Shown here one piece after another: positions 15,186-23,330 of a stretch of DNA of 35,562 nucleotides (position 1 is its first letter; each line of letters starts with the position of its first letter). The position numbers and the translations under genes are program-made. The stretch comes from Polyangiaceae bacterium (lineage in GTDB: Bacteria; Myxococcota_A; Polyangia; Polyangiales; Polyangiaceae). Where the stretch lies: contig JAFGIS010000240.1 in the NCBI GenBank assembly GCA_016929495.1, positions 1-35,562 on the forward strand. The letters are read 5' to 3'. A model generated the notes under the pieces. That model searched no databases and had not been told where the DNA came from. It was given only the letters and a program-made list of their open reading frames with translations.

Positions 15186-16826
15186 ATGAACTCGATTGCC
15201 ACTCGAATGATGGTGTCTGGGGTAGTTGCGGCTGTGGTGGGCGTCGCCTGTCGGGGCAGCGAGAACCCGGGCCGCGACGACGCCGATGGTAGCCGAGCCA
15301 GGACCGGTGTCGCCGGGAGCGCTGGTGCCGTCGGGGCGGGCGGCTCGCTCGCCGGCGTTGCCGGCTGGATCTCCGGCTCTGGCGGCAGGAACCGAGACGG
15401 GGCAGCGGGCGCCGGGGCTTCCATCGGCGCTACGGGCGCCGGCGGCACCGCGGCAGCGCCAAGCAAGACCTGGCTCGATCCTGCGACGGGTCTCGTCTGG
15501 GAGGTCTCGCCCGAGATGCCGGCGAGCGGCAATTGGTACTCCTTCGCAACGGCGAAGTCGTACTGCGCGGAGCTCGGACTTGCCGGCTTCGACGACTGGA
15601 GGCTCCCGACGATCGAGGAGCTCCGAAGTCTCATCCTCGGCTGCCCCAGTACTCAAGTGAATGGGTCCTGTCGTGTGACGGAGGACTGCACGACGCCCCC
15701 GTACGCGTCGCCCAATAGCTGCTGGAGCGAGTCGAGTTGCCTAGGCTGCGAATGGACGTCGACCGAGGGGTGTCGCTGGCCGGCGGAGCTGCAAGGCCCC
15801 TGCGCCGCGTACTACTCGAGTACCACCGCACACCTCGTAGACTACGACATAGGCGATCCTTGGATGGTCCATTTCCTGCTGGGCACGCTTGACACGCGCG
15901 AAGACTGGGCAACGGATCCACAAGACTGGGGCCGGTACCTGCTCGTCCGCTGTGTCCGCGATCCAAACGCACCCCCGCCTCCCGCCGGCGAGGGAGGCGC
16001 GGCAGGAGCAGGGGGAGCCGCGGGCGGAGACAGCGGGAGCGGCGGAGCGCCCAGCGGAGTCGCAGGCGCGGCGGGCACGGCCGGGGCGGAGGACACGCAA
16101 TGGGCATACTGTGGCGACGGCGTGCTCGATCGTGAGACCGAAACCTGCGACGATGGCAACCCGGTTCCTGGTGACGGCTGCGCGGGCGACTGCACGATCG
16201 AGGCGGGTTGGATCTGCACGGTGCCGGGGGACGCCTGCATCCTCGCGGACCTCTGCGGAAACGGCGACCTCGATCCAGCCGAGGCCTGCGACGATGACAA
16301 TGCGGCAAGCGGTGACGGGTGCTCCGCCAACTGCCGCTACGTCGAGGCTGGATATTCATGCGATGTGCCCGGCGACGCCTGTACAGGATCGCTGGCTGCG
16401 TCCTGCGGCGACGGCGAGGTGCAGGCGGAAGCGGGGGAACTCTGCGACGACGGCGTGAACGACGGTAGCGTCGAGTGTGCACCAGGATGCGTATACGGAC
16501 CCCGCTGCGATGACGGGATTGTCGACCCCGGAGAGGAATGCGATGACGGCGTCAACGCCAGCGAGGACAGCTACGGTCACTGCACCCCCGATTGTCGTAT
16601 GGGTCCGTACTGCGGGGATGGCATCGTGAACGGTGCTTCCGAGCATTGCGACAACGGAGCGAACGACACGGTCGAATACGGGGAACGTACGGGGTGCGCT
16701 CCCGGTTGCCGACTTCCCCCCGCGTGCGGCGACGGGGTCTTGCAGGCCGAGTACGGCGAGGAGTGTGACGAAGGGTATTGGACCGAGCCCGTCAACTGCA
16801 CCGAGGACTGTCGAGTGATCGGATAG
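15186..16826 (+). CDS. DUF1566 lipoprotein with Myxococcus cysteine-rich repeats
   Basis: The protein has 546 residues. ATG 15186 has GAGAG six bases upstream and gives a lipoprotein signal (VVAAVVGVAC); ATG 15045 in frame would bury it. A Gly/Ala linker leads to a DUF1566 (Lcl-type) domain at about 95-265 (WLDPATGLVWEV, WRLPTIEELRSLI, WTSTE, YLLVRCVRD), a fold common in bacterial surface proteins. A second Gly-rich linker precedes a run of cysteine-rich repeats from about residue 307 to the end, each of the form CGDG-x-CDDGN-GDGC-x-C, as in the Myxococcus cysteine-rich repeat (DUF4215-type). The last repeats (SEHCDNGAND, GEECDEGYW) are more diverged. The product is probably a surface-exposed adhesive or structural protein. 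Confidence 0.85.
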   Translation: MNSIATRMMVSGVVAAVVGVACRGSENPGRDDADGSRARTGVAGSAGAVGAGGSLAGVAGWISGSGGRNRDGAAGAGASIGATGAGGTAAAPSKTWLDPATGLVWEVSPEMPASGNWYSFATAKSYCAELGLAGFDDWRLPTIEELRSLILGCPSTQVNGSCRVTEDCTTPPYASPNSCWSESSCLGCEWTSTEGCRWPAELQGPCAAYYSSTTAHLVDYDIGDPWMVHFLLGTLDTREDWATDPQDWGRYLLVRCVRDPNAPPPPAGEGGAAGAGGAAGGDSGSGGAPSGVAGAAGTAGAEDTQWAYCGDGVLDRETETCDDGNPVPGDGCAGDCTIEAGWICTVPGDACILADLCGNGDLDPAEACDDDNAASGDGCSANCRYVEAGYSCDVPGDACTGSLAASCGDGEVQAEAGELCDDGVNDGSVECAPGCVYGPRCDDGIVDPGEECDDGVNASEDSYGHCTPDCRMGPYCGDGIVNGASEHCDNGANDTVEYGERTGCAPGCRLPPACGDGVLQAEYGEECDEGYWTEPVNCTEDCRVIG

Positions 16827-17209
16827 CACTGCCGTTGTTGGCTTCCTATTCGTCGAGGTCGAGCTGGTGGCGGTGCCTCCTCGGGCAACTGGGGCGGTAG
16901 GGGAGGGCGCGTCGGGGTGGCGCACGCCATGGCAGGCGCGCGTGGCCGCCCTGCCGGTTTTCTGGTATCCCAGCGTGCATGCGATGCCTGGTTCGCACTG
17001 TGTCTGCCGTCGTTCTCGCTGGCGGAGCAGCGATCGTCGGGAGCGGTTGCGGTGGGTCCCTGGTCCGTGGGTACGGGCAAAAGAGGAGGCGTGCCCTGGA
17101 TCGTACCGGTCCAGAAGAGGGGCGACGCCTCGACAAGGGATGCGCGTGTTGCCCTGCCGCGCCGACCGCGAGCAGCGACGCGACCGCGGTACGGAAACGG
17201 ACTGCACCC
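16827..17209. other. Convergent intergenic region
   Basis: This 383-base gap lies between the convergent DUF1566 and glycosyltransferase genes. No complete gene is seen. A plus-strand ATG at 16979 opens with a convincing lipoprotein signal peptide (MRCLVRTVSAVVLAGG, lipobox VGSGC), but the frame then becomes Arg-rich and runs antisense through the glycosyltransferase gene. It has no ribosome site and may be the remnant of a lipoprotein gene. Confidence 0.4.
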
Positions 17210-18442
17210 TCAAAGGGCAGCGTTGGCCAGGAGCTCGATTTGGCGTGCGGTGTTCTTGCGGACGTCGTACTCGGCGAAGACCAGGTCGCGGCCAGCGCGT
17301 CCCATGGGCGCCGCCCGTTCGTCCGCGGACGACAGTTCCTCGAGAGCATCGGCCAACCCGGACGCGTCGCCTGGTCGCACCAACAGGCCCGTCTCGCCAG
17401 GGAGCACGACCTCCGGGATCCCGGAGAGCTCGCTGGCGACCACCGGTCGTGCCATGGCCATCGCCTCGAGGATCACGTTGGGAATACCGTCGACATTCCC
17501 ATCGGCCGCGCGCACCGAAGGCGCCACCAATCCTCGCGATCGTCGAAGCTCGTCCCAGACCGGTCGGGACGGCGCGTGCCCGGGCAGATCCACCTGGCCC
17601 TGTAGGCCAAGCGTTCGCGTTCGGCGCTCGAGCGCGGCGCGCTCCGGACCGTCGCCGAGAATCGTAACCTGGACCTTCTTGCCCCGCCTGCGCAGCAGCT
17701 CGACAGCGTCGATGAGGTGCACGAACCCCTTCTTCTTCACCAGCCTCCCCACCGCGAGCCAGCGGGGACGTTCTGCCGGAGGAAGCGGTGCGACGGCGGG
17801 CAGCCGAGTGAGATCCAGTCCGTGCCGTACGAGGTGCACGCGGTTCGCATGCGGGCCAGCCTCCTGTCGCAGATGCCTGGCGTTGTTCTCCGTGCAGGTC
17901 AACGCGACGCTGGCGGCCGCGATCTTGCTGCCCAGGGCATTGGCATCCGACCAGATGTCGACGGCATGGAAGGTCACTCCGAAGGGGATCTCGAGCAGCC
18001 ACGCCAATGCCATCGCAAGCTCGGCCTGGTAGGCCCCGAAGTGGGCGTGCAGGTAGCGGGTGCCCTCCTGCTCGAGGCGTGGAGCGATGTCTGCAGCCAA
18101 GCTCACCATGGCGAGCCCTCGAAGCCGATGCCAGGGGCTGCGGTGGGGCAGCGCGAGCATCCTGTCGATGGCCCGACGGAACCTCCACCCGGACCGCAGT
18201 CCTCTCGCCGAGCCGCGCGTGGCGGTGAGCACCGGGTGGCCCAGCCACAGCGTCCGATGGAGCAGCGGCGAGAGCTCCGGTCCGGGATCGACGGCGCGCC
18301 GTCTGACCGCGACCAGGCGGACCGGAAGGCCCCGACGCGCCATCTCCAGCATCTCGCGATGAATGAAGGTCTGTGTCGGCTCGGGGAAGCCCCAGAGCAG
18401 GAACCGGGTCCCTCCCAGCACCTCGTAGGCGGAAACGCTCAT
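17210..18442 (-). CDS. GT4-family glycosyltransferase
   Basis: This 411-residue GT-B enzyme should move a sugar from a nucleotide-sugar donor to a polysaccharide or glycolipid acceptor at the inner membrane. The N-terminal domain opens RFLLWGFPEPTQTFIHREM, as in colanic-acid/exopolysaccharide transferases, and contains YLHAHFGAYQAELAMALA and FGVTFHAVDIW. The donor domain has AVGRLVKKKGF, ILGDGPER and the EX7E-type stretch VDGIPNVILEAMA, where Asp replaces the first Glu, as is common in this subfamily. The closing segment is PEVVLPGETGLLV. ATG 18442 was chosen because the 52-residue extension to 18598 is unlike the family. It stands alone, with no other polysaccharide genes nearby. Confidence 0.88.
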   Translation of the reverse strand: MSVSAYEVLGGTRFLLWGFPEPTQTFIHREMLEMARRGLPVRLVAVRRRAVDPGPELSPLLHRTLWLGHPVLTATRGSARGLRSGWRFRRAIDRMLALPHRSPWHRLRGLAMVSLAADIAPRLEQEGTRYLHAHFGAYQAELAMALAWLLEIPFGVTFHAVDIWSDANALGSKIAAASVALTCTENNARHLRQEAGPHANRVHLVRHGLDLTRLPAVAPLPPAERPRWLAVGRLVKKKGFVHLIDAVELLRRRGKKVQVTILGDGPERAALERRTRTLGLQGQVDLPGHAPSRPVWDELRRSRGLVAPSVRAADGNVDGIPNVILEAMAMARPVVASELSGIPEVVLPGETGLLVRPGDASGLADALEELSSADERAAPMGRAGRDLVFAEYDVRKNTARQIELLANAAL

Positions 18443-18650
18443 GGCCCTGGCCCTGCCGTTCCTCACCGAGACGGGAAGTCCGTGGGCACGGCACGTGGCC
18501 ACCCGCGGATCGACCGTCCCGGCGGACGGTGCTCGTGGACGGGATGCGCCGCCGGCGTGGAGCTCACGCGCCATGGGACCCGAACGGGAGTGTCCCACCC
18601 GGCGGCCTGGCCTCGATGCGCAGCGTGTGCCCGTGCCGCGCGTGCACGAA

Positions 18651-18735
18651 GGCTAGCGGGGCTCCGGCGTATCAGTCAGTACGACCTATCAGGCCGAAGC
18701 ATGACTCGTCGGGCTGGGGCGGAACCCCGCTAGGC
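18651..18735 (-). terminator. Inverted repeat after the FHA gene
   Basis: CTAGCGGGG (18653-18661) is complementary to CCCCGCTAG (18725-18733), ending four bases before the FHA gene's stop codon at 18737-18739. The 63-base loop is long for a terminator. It may act as a weak terminator or be chance. Confidence 0.3.
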
Positions 18736-18736
18736 T

Positions 18737-19519
18737 TCAGTTCGAGTTGACCTCGACCCGCAGCAGCTTGCGCCCAATGAAAAGGTAGTCGCCGTGCGCG
18801 AGCGGCTGCTCGGATTTGAGCCTGATGTAGGTGCCGTTCAGGCTGTCGTGGTCCGTCAGCGTGTAGCGGCCGTCCTTTTCTTCGATGGTGGCGTGGTGCG
18901 GTGAGACGTATACGTCGGTCGTGAAGTTCAGCTCGCAGTCTTCCCTTCCGATGCGCAGGCTATTGCCCTTGGCAGCTACCGAGATACCGTAGGCGCCGTT
19001 GTCGAGCAACTGCACGACACGGAACGGACTCGGGTGCTTCGGTGAAGAGTAGAAGTACGTCCCGTCGGCATCGGCGTTGTCCGACGGTCTCGGCGTCGGC
19101 TCGAGCCGCACCAGCTGCTCGCCGAACAGGATCGAGTCACCGGGCTTGACCTCCACGCTACCGCGCACGCGGTAGTAGACTCCATTGAGCGACTCCTCGT
19201 CGCGCACGACCAACCGGCCGCCGCGGTAGAACAGGTTGGCGTGCCGCGCCGATATGAACGGATCGTCGGGGAACTCGATCTGCCCGCTCCGCCCGACGAT
19301 GTGCTGGTCGGCCTTCAAGTGATAGCTCAGCCCATCCATGCCGTCGCCGCGGATGAGCAGCAGGCGCACCTTGCCCGGGTCCTGCATGTCGCTGAAGAAA
19401 TGTACGCGAGGGTTGAGCACTTCTTCCGGTACGCCAGTGCCGCAGCGGCCGCAGAACTTGTGCCCACTGGGCACGGGCGTCATGCAAGACGGGCATACGT
19501 AGTGCTTCGCTTGTTCCAT
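18737..19519 (-). CDS. Zinc-ribbon protein with two FHA domains
   Basis: This 260-residue cytoplasmic protein should bind phosphothreonine peptides and so read the output of Ser/Thr kinases. A zinc ribbon comes first (CPSC at 9-12 and CGRC at 23-26). FHA domain 1 (about 70-135) has HIVGRSG, SARHA and SLNGVYYRV. FHA domain 2 (about 185-245) has RIGRED, SPHHA and SLNGTYIRL. The Gly-Arg, Ser-x-x-His and Asn residues that bind phosphopeptides are present in both. ATG 19519 has a very strong ribosome site (GAGGAGG, 5 bases upstream). The two kinases in this window are candidate partners, but no link is shown. Confidence 0.92.
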   Translation of the reverse strand: MEQAKHYVCPSCMTPVPSGHKFCGRCGTGVPEEVLNPRVHFFSDMQDPGKVRLLLIRGDGMDGLSYHLKADQHIVGRSGQIEFPDDPFISARHANLFYRGGRLVVRDEESLNGVYYRVRGSVEVKPGDSILFGEQLVRLEPTPRPSDNADADGTYFYSSPKHPSPFRVVQLLDNGAYGISVAAKGNSLRIGREDCELNFTTDVYVSPHHATIEEKDGRYTLTDHDSLNGTYIRLKSEQPLAHGDYLFIGRKLLRVEVNSN

Positions 19520-19729
19520 CGAATCCTCCTCGGGCGGCAGAACTTGCTGGCCGGGCCGAGCACGCGTGAGCGTCCATCAAATCCTCGGGAATGGGAACGG
19601 TGTTTGTGAGCCCTCGACAGCTGCTTGTCCGCTCCGCACCCTGGGCGTGGGCCAAACGCGCCCGACTCACTGGCCGGTCTTCGGGGGCAGACCACGCCCG
19701 GCGGGAGACCCGCGGCGTCCGTACCACGA

Positions 19730-20374
19730 CTACTGCACGAACATCAGTCGGTTTTCCTGGTCGCGCAGCCCAGCTTTGCTCCAAAGCCGGAACATGACCG
19801 ACTCCCTGCAGCTGCTGTGTGGCACCGGGCCAAAGTCCCGCGAGTCGTAGGGAAACAGGCGATTGTCGCTGACCAGGAACACGTCTCCCTCCGCGACTTC
19901 GACCTCCTGGTCCAATGGGGGCAGGGCAGCCTTGGTCGCGTCGCCTCGCATATGGAGCACTCCCTCGAGGACCACTGTCTGGCAGCGCTGCTCGACGGTT
20001 TCGCTCGTGCGCGGGTCGCTGACCTCGAAAGTCCGGCTCGGGCAGCTGCGTTCGGACCGTTCGGGCCTGTCGTTCACGAGGAGTTCCGTGCGGGTCAGTC
20101 TCACCTTGTCGCCCGCCTCCCCGACGATCCGTGCCACCACCATGTGATCAGGAGCCCCAGGTTCAGGACACACGACCAGGTCTCCGACGCCCGGTTTTGT
20201 GGCTCGCCACAAGAGTACGGTGTCTCCGCCCCGCAGTGTTGGCGTGACGGATGCTTGGAGCCATGGGTCATCCTCGGGAATCGTCCACCAACGTAGCGCG
20301 ACGAGGCGCAGGATCCCGACGACCGATCCGAGCGCCACTGCCGTCCAGAACAGAAAGCGCAACAACGGGCGCAT
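19730..20374 (-). CDS. Signal peptidase I homologue lacking the catalytic lysine
   Basis: The 214-residue protein has one N-terminal membrane segment (about 8-28) and the S26 fold. The nucleophile box is ASVTPTL with Ser42. The later boxes SDNRLFPYDSRDFG (169-182) and GDLVVCPEP also match. In the box holding the general-base lysine, E. coli LepB reads KRAVGLPGDKV and this protein reads ARIVGEAGDKV, so Ala81 sits where Lys145 should be. Without that lysine, normal Ser/Lys catalysis is not expected. It may use another base, be inactive, or form a distinct subfamily; I recall similar myxobacterial proteins but cannot verify this. It is read divergently from the kinase at 20530. Confidence 0.8.
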   Translation of the reverse strand: MRPLLRFLFWTAVALGSVVGILRLVALRWWTIPEDDPWLQASVTPTLRGGDTVLLWRATKPGVGDLVVCPEPGAPDHMVVARIVGEAGDKVRLTRTELLVNDRPERSERSCPSRTFEVSDPRTSETVEQRCQTVVLEGVLHMRGDATKAALPPLDQEVEVAEGDVFLVSDNRLFPYDSRDFGPVPHSSCRESVMFRLWSKAGLRDQENRLMFVQ

Positions 20375-20529
20375 CGTTGGGTCAGGTTAGCCGATCCCGG
20401 CGAACGGCTGCGAGGAGGAATCGAAGCGACCCAATCCTGCTCAATGCCCATGTCAGGCCGGAGGGTCGCCCTGCACCCGAGCGCAGAGGAAAGGGCCCAG
20501 CTGCGTGGAATCGAGTAAGCTCCGGTCTG

Positions 20530-22152
20530 ATGGACTCGGAGCCCACCGTCGGACGCGGACGCCCCATGGGGCGTCATATCCTGTTCGATGCGTTCGCGTC
20601 CGGCGGTATGGCCACCGTGCACTTCGGACGCATGGTGGGACCGGCGGGATTTGCCCGCCTCGTGGCTGTCAAGCGGCTTCATCCGCAGTACGCCGGCTCC
20701 CCGGAGTTCGTCCGGATGCTGCTCGACGAGGCACGTCTGACCGGCCGAATCCGTCATCCCAACGTCGTGCCGACCCTCGACGTGGTCTTGCAGGACCGGG
20801 AGGTCTTCCTCGTCATGGAATACGTCCACGGCGAATCGTTCGCTCGCCTGCTGAAGGCGCGCAAGGAGCCCCCTCTGCCCGAGATCGTCACGGCCCTGGT
20901 TTCGCAGGTGCTGCTGGGTCTGCATTCCGCTCACGAAACACGAAGCAAGGGTGGCGAGCCGCTGGGCATCGTCCATCGCGACGCAACCCCTCACAACGTG
21001 ATGGTCGATAGCGAGGGTCTGGCCCGCATCATCGACTTCGGTGTGGCCAAGGCACGCGACCTCGTTCAGGACAGCACGGGCGAGGGCCGGCTCAAGGGCA
21101 AGGTCAGCTACATGGCGCCCGAGCAGCTGCAGGACGGGCGCTGCGACCACCGCGTCGATATCTACGCCGCCGGGGTGGTGCTGTGGGAGGGTATCACACG
21201 TAAGCATTTGTTCACCCGCGAGACACCGGGTGCAACCATGAACGCGGTGCTCAAGGGCGAGGTGCGGCAGCTTTCGGAGATGCGTCCGGGACTACCGCCC
21301 GAGCTCGACGAGATCGTCGCCAGGGCGCTCGCACCAGAGCCGGACGACCGCTTTCCGACAGCGCTGGCCATGGCAGAGGCCGTCACCGCGGCGCTGCCTC
21401 CGGCGACTCAGCTTACCGTGGCTCGCTGGGTGCAGGACGTGGCCGGCGAGGAGCTCGAGGCGCGCCGGCGCATGCTCGAAGCCGTCGAGAGCGAAATGGA
21501 ATTCGACCTCGACGAGATCCGCAAATCCGTCGACCGGGTGCTCATGGCGCGGGATGCCCCGTCTCGACCGCGCGCGAGCGCGCCACTCAGCGCACTCGAG
21601 CCCGCGGCTGCCTCCCAACAACGGCGCGACGCTGCCCAAGGGACGGCCGAGGCGCTCCCAAAGCGCGAACACGGATCGCGGAGGCCTCCGTTGGACGCGA
21701 CGGGCAGTGCGACGACCGACCCGGATGGCTCCTCGCCGGCGAGCACGCTGTCCCCACGGGCCGGGCGAGGTGCATCGAGGGCCACTTGGATCTGGGCCGT
21801 GCTCGCCATTATCGGCTTTGGTGCGTTCGGCGCCGTGTTGGCGCTGCCCGGCCGAAGCGTCGTTCCGAGGCTCGGCATCGGCATCGTGCCAGGCATGCGC
21901 AGCCCGCTCGGCGATCCGGTGGGGCGCATCGAGAAGGGTGCAAGCGCCCCGCAGCCGCCGGCGAACGCTTCGGCCACGGCCGCGGACCCGCACGACGCGG
22001 GCGTGGATTCTGGCAAGCCACGCGTACGCGGCGCTTCGCGCGCAATGGCCTTCGATGCTCGCAAAGACCCAAAGTCACCGACGGTATCCTGCGAGCCGCC
22101 GTGGGTGATCGACGCCAAGGGGCGAAAGCACTTCAAGCCCGAGTGCTACTGA
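20530..22152 (+). CDS. Transmembrane Ser/Thr protein kinase (Hanks type)
   Basis: The protein has 540 residues from ATG 20530; the open frame upstream to 20251 is basic, unlike a kinase, and overlaps the divergent gene. The kinase domain (about 15-290) is complete: Gly-rich loop FASGGMATV, Lys48 (VAVKRL), Glu67 in DEARL, HRD at 149-151, Asn in DATPHNV, DFG at 169-171 and APE at 196-198. It should be active. A linker of about 130 residues rich in Ala, Pro and Arg leads to one membrane helix (about 418-440) and a roughly 100-residue outer part ending SCEPPWVIDAKGRKHFKPEC, a two-cysteine motif I associate with myxobacterial kinases. The ligand is unknown. No clear ribosome site was seen. Confidence 0.92.
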   Translation: MDSEPTVGRGRPMGRHILFDAFASGGMATVHFGRMVGPAGFARLVAVKRLHPQYAGSPEFVRMLLDEARLTGRIRHPNVVPTLDVVLQDREVFLVMEYVHGESFARLLKARKEPPLPEIVTALVSQVLLGLHSAHETRSKGGEPLGIVHRDATPHNVMVDSEGLARIIDFGVAKARDLVQDSTGEGRLKGKVSYMAPEQLQDGRCDHRVDIYAAGVVLWEGITRKHLFTRETPGATMNAVLKGEVRQLSEMRPGLPPELDEIVARALAPEPDDRFPTALAMAEAVTAALPPATQLTVARWVQDVAGEELEARRRMLEAVESEMEFDLDEIRKSVDRVLMARDAPSRPRASAPLSALEPAAASQQRRDAAQGTAEALPKREHGSRRPPLDATGSATTDPDGSSPASTLSPRAGRGASRATWIWAVLAIIGFGAFGAVLALPGRSVVPRLGIGIVPGMRSPLGDPVGRIEKGASAPQPPANASATAADPHDAGVDSGKPRVRGASRAMAFDARKDPKSPTVSCEPPWVIDAKGRKHFKPECY

Positions 22153-22172
22153 CGGCCATCAACAGCGTCTCT

Positions 22173-23204
22173 TCACGGCACCAGCACCAACTTGCCCACC
22201 GTTTGCCCCGACTCGAGATCCGAGTGCGCACGGCCGACCTCGGCTAGCGGATACGTCGCGATGGGCGGCGCGGGTAGCGCGCCTTCTCTCTCCCAGCCGA
22301 GCAGCTGTGTCATGGCCTCGGCAAGCAGCTCCTGCTGTTCGAACAGGTACGATAGGTTGAAGGCGCTCACCGTCAGGTTTCTGTCGATCATGCGGATCGG
22401 GTTGAAGCGGGGCATGCGGAGGTAGTGATAGGCGAGCCGCCACCAACGCACGGGCCTGCCGGCTTTGGGAAGCATGGACGCGAGCCCGAAGACGACGAGT
22501 CGCCCCGTAGGGCGCAGACAGCGATAGCTGCCCTTCATCGTGGCCGCGCCGCTCGACTCGAGCACGATGTCGTAGCCCTTCGGAGCGAGCCGCCTGGCCT
22601 CGGCCCACGTGTCTTGCGAGCTTCGGTCGATGACGGCGACCGCGCCCGAGGCCAGCGCTGGGTCGACCTTGTGACTCGAGCCGACCACGCCGACAGCCTC
22701 CATCCCGAGCCGCTTGCAGATACCGAGCGCTGCCAGCCCCACGCCGCCGGCAGCCGTGTGCACCAGAACCCTGAAGCCTGTGCGAGGCCGGCACAGCTCG
22801 CACAACGCATACCACGCTGTCAAGTGGACCGTCGGGAAGCTCGCCCCGCGCGGCATGGACCATTCGGCGGGCAGAGGAAACAGGTGTCTGGGCTGGGTGA
22901 CCACGTGGCTCGCGTAGCCGCCAAAACGCGTCACGCCGAACACCCGGTCCCCCACCGTGGACGAATCGACGCCGTCGCCGACGGCCGCGACCGTCCCGGC
23001 GAACTCGAATCCGGGCGTGATCGGCCAGCCCACGTAGCGGGCGGCCGAAGAGTAGAGCCCCATGCGGACGACGCAATCGGCGTAGTTGACGCCGACCCCC
23101 TGGGTCGCGACGACGACTTGACCCGGACCGGGTGAAGGTGTCGGCTCTTCGACGAGCTCGAGCCGGTGGTACCCTCCGGGCTTGCGGATCAAAACCCGCT
23201 GCAC
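22173..23204 (-). CDS. Zinc-independent MDR oxidoreductase (quinone oxidoreductase/VAT-1 like)
   Basis: This 343-residue cytoplasmic enzyme of the medium-chain dehydrogenase family probably reduces quinones or enones with NADPH. Evidence includes the N-terminal catalytic fold (PGPGQVVVATQGVGVNYADCVVRMG, TPGFEFAGTVAAVG), the cofactor motif HTAAGGVGLAALG, DIVLESSGAATM, and the ending GKLVLVP. The metal-binding cysteines of alcohol dehydrogenases are absent. GTG 23204 was chosen because it begins VQRVLIRKPGGY, as in relatives; an ATG at 23279 in frame would extend across the 36-base repeat at 23260. It converges on the kinase gene with only 20 bases between. Confidence 0.88.
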   Translation of the reverse strand: MQRVLIRKPGGYHRLELVEEPTPSPGPGQVVVATQGVGVNYADCVVRMGLYSSAARYVGWPITPGFEFAGTVAAVGDGVDSSTVGDRVFGVTRFGGYASHVVTQPRHLFPLPAEWSMPRGASFPTVHLTAWYALCELCRPRTGFRVLVHTAAGGVGLAALGICKRLGMEAVGVVGSSHKVDPALASGAVAVIDRSSQDTWAEARRLAPKGYDIVLESSGAATMKGSYRCLRPTGRLVVFGLASMLPKAGRPVRWWRLAYHYLRMPRFNPIRMIDRNLTVSAFNLSYLFEQQELLAEAMTQLLGWEREGALPAPPIATYPLAEVGRAHSDLESGQTVGKLVLVP

Positions 23205-23259
23205 GGCCTGGACGCTACGACGAACGCGGACCGATAGCCAATGGGAAAGGACGCCGGTC

Positions 23260-23295
23260 GGGGGCGGCGAAAAACCCATCGCTTCAATCGAAACG
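23260..23295 (+). repeat. 36-bp dispersed repeat, copy 1
   Basis: This begins GGGGGCGGCGA and ends ATCGCTTCAATCGAAACG. It matches the element at 27433-27468 at 31 of 36 positions, in the same orientation. It lies between the MDR gene start and the transporter start. The 3' half is a degenerate form of the CGTTTC/GAAACG hairpin that is perfect in copy 2. The five differences fall in the middle A/C run and at two loop or stem positions. Confidence 0.75.
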
Positions 23296-23330
23296 CGGCA
23301 CTAGACTGGACGCCTTTCTGCCGCCCCGTC

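Noticed and set aside
16356-18494. A very long minus-strand open frame (712 codons)
   Set aside because: It is the Arg-rich shadow of the glycosyltransferase and DUF1566 genes, a usual GC-rich artefact.
23281-23295. CRISPR-like repeat ends (TTCAATCGAAAC)
   Set aside because: Only two copies exist, 4.1 kb apart, with genes between them and no spacers or cas genes.
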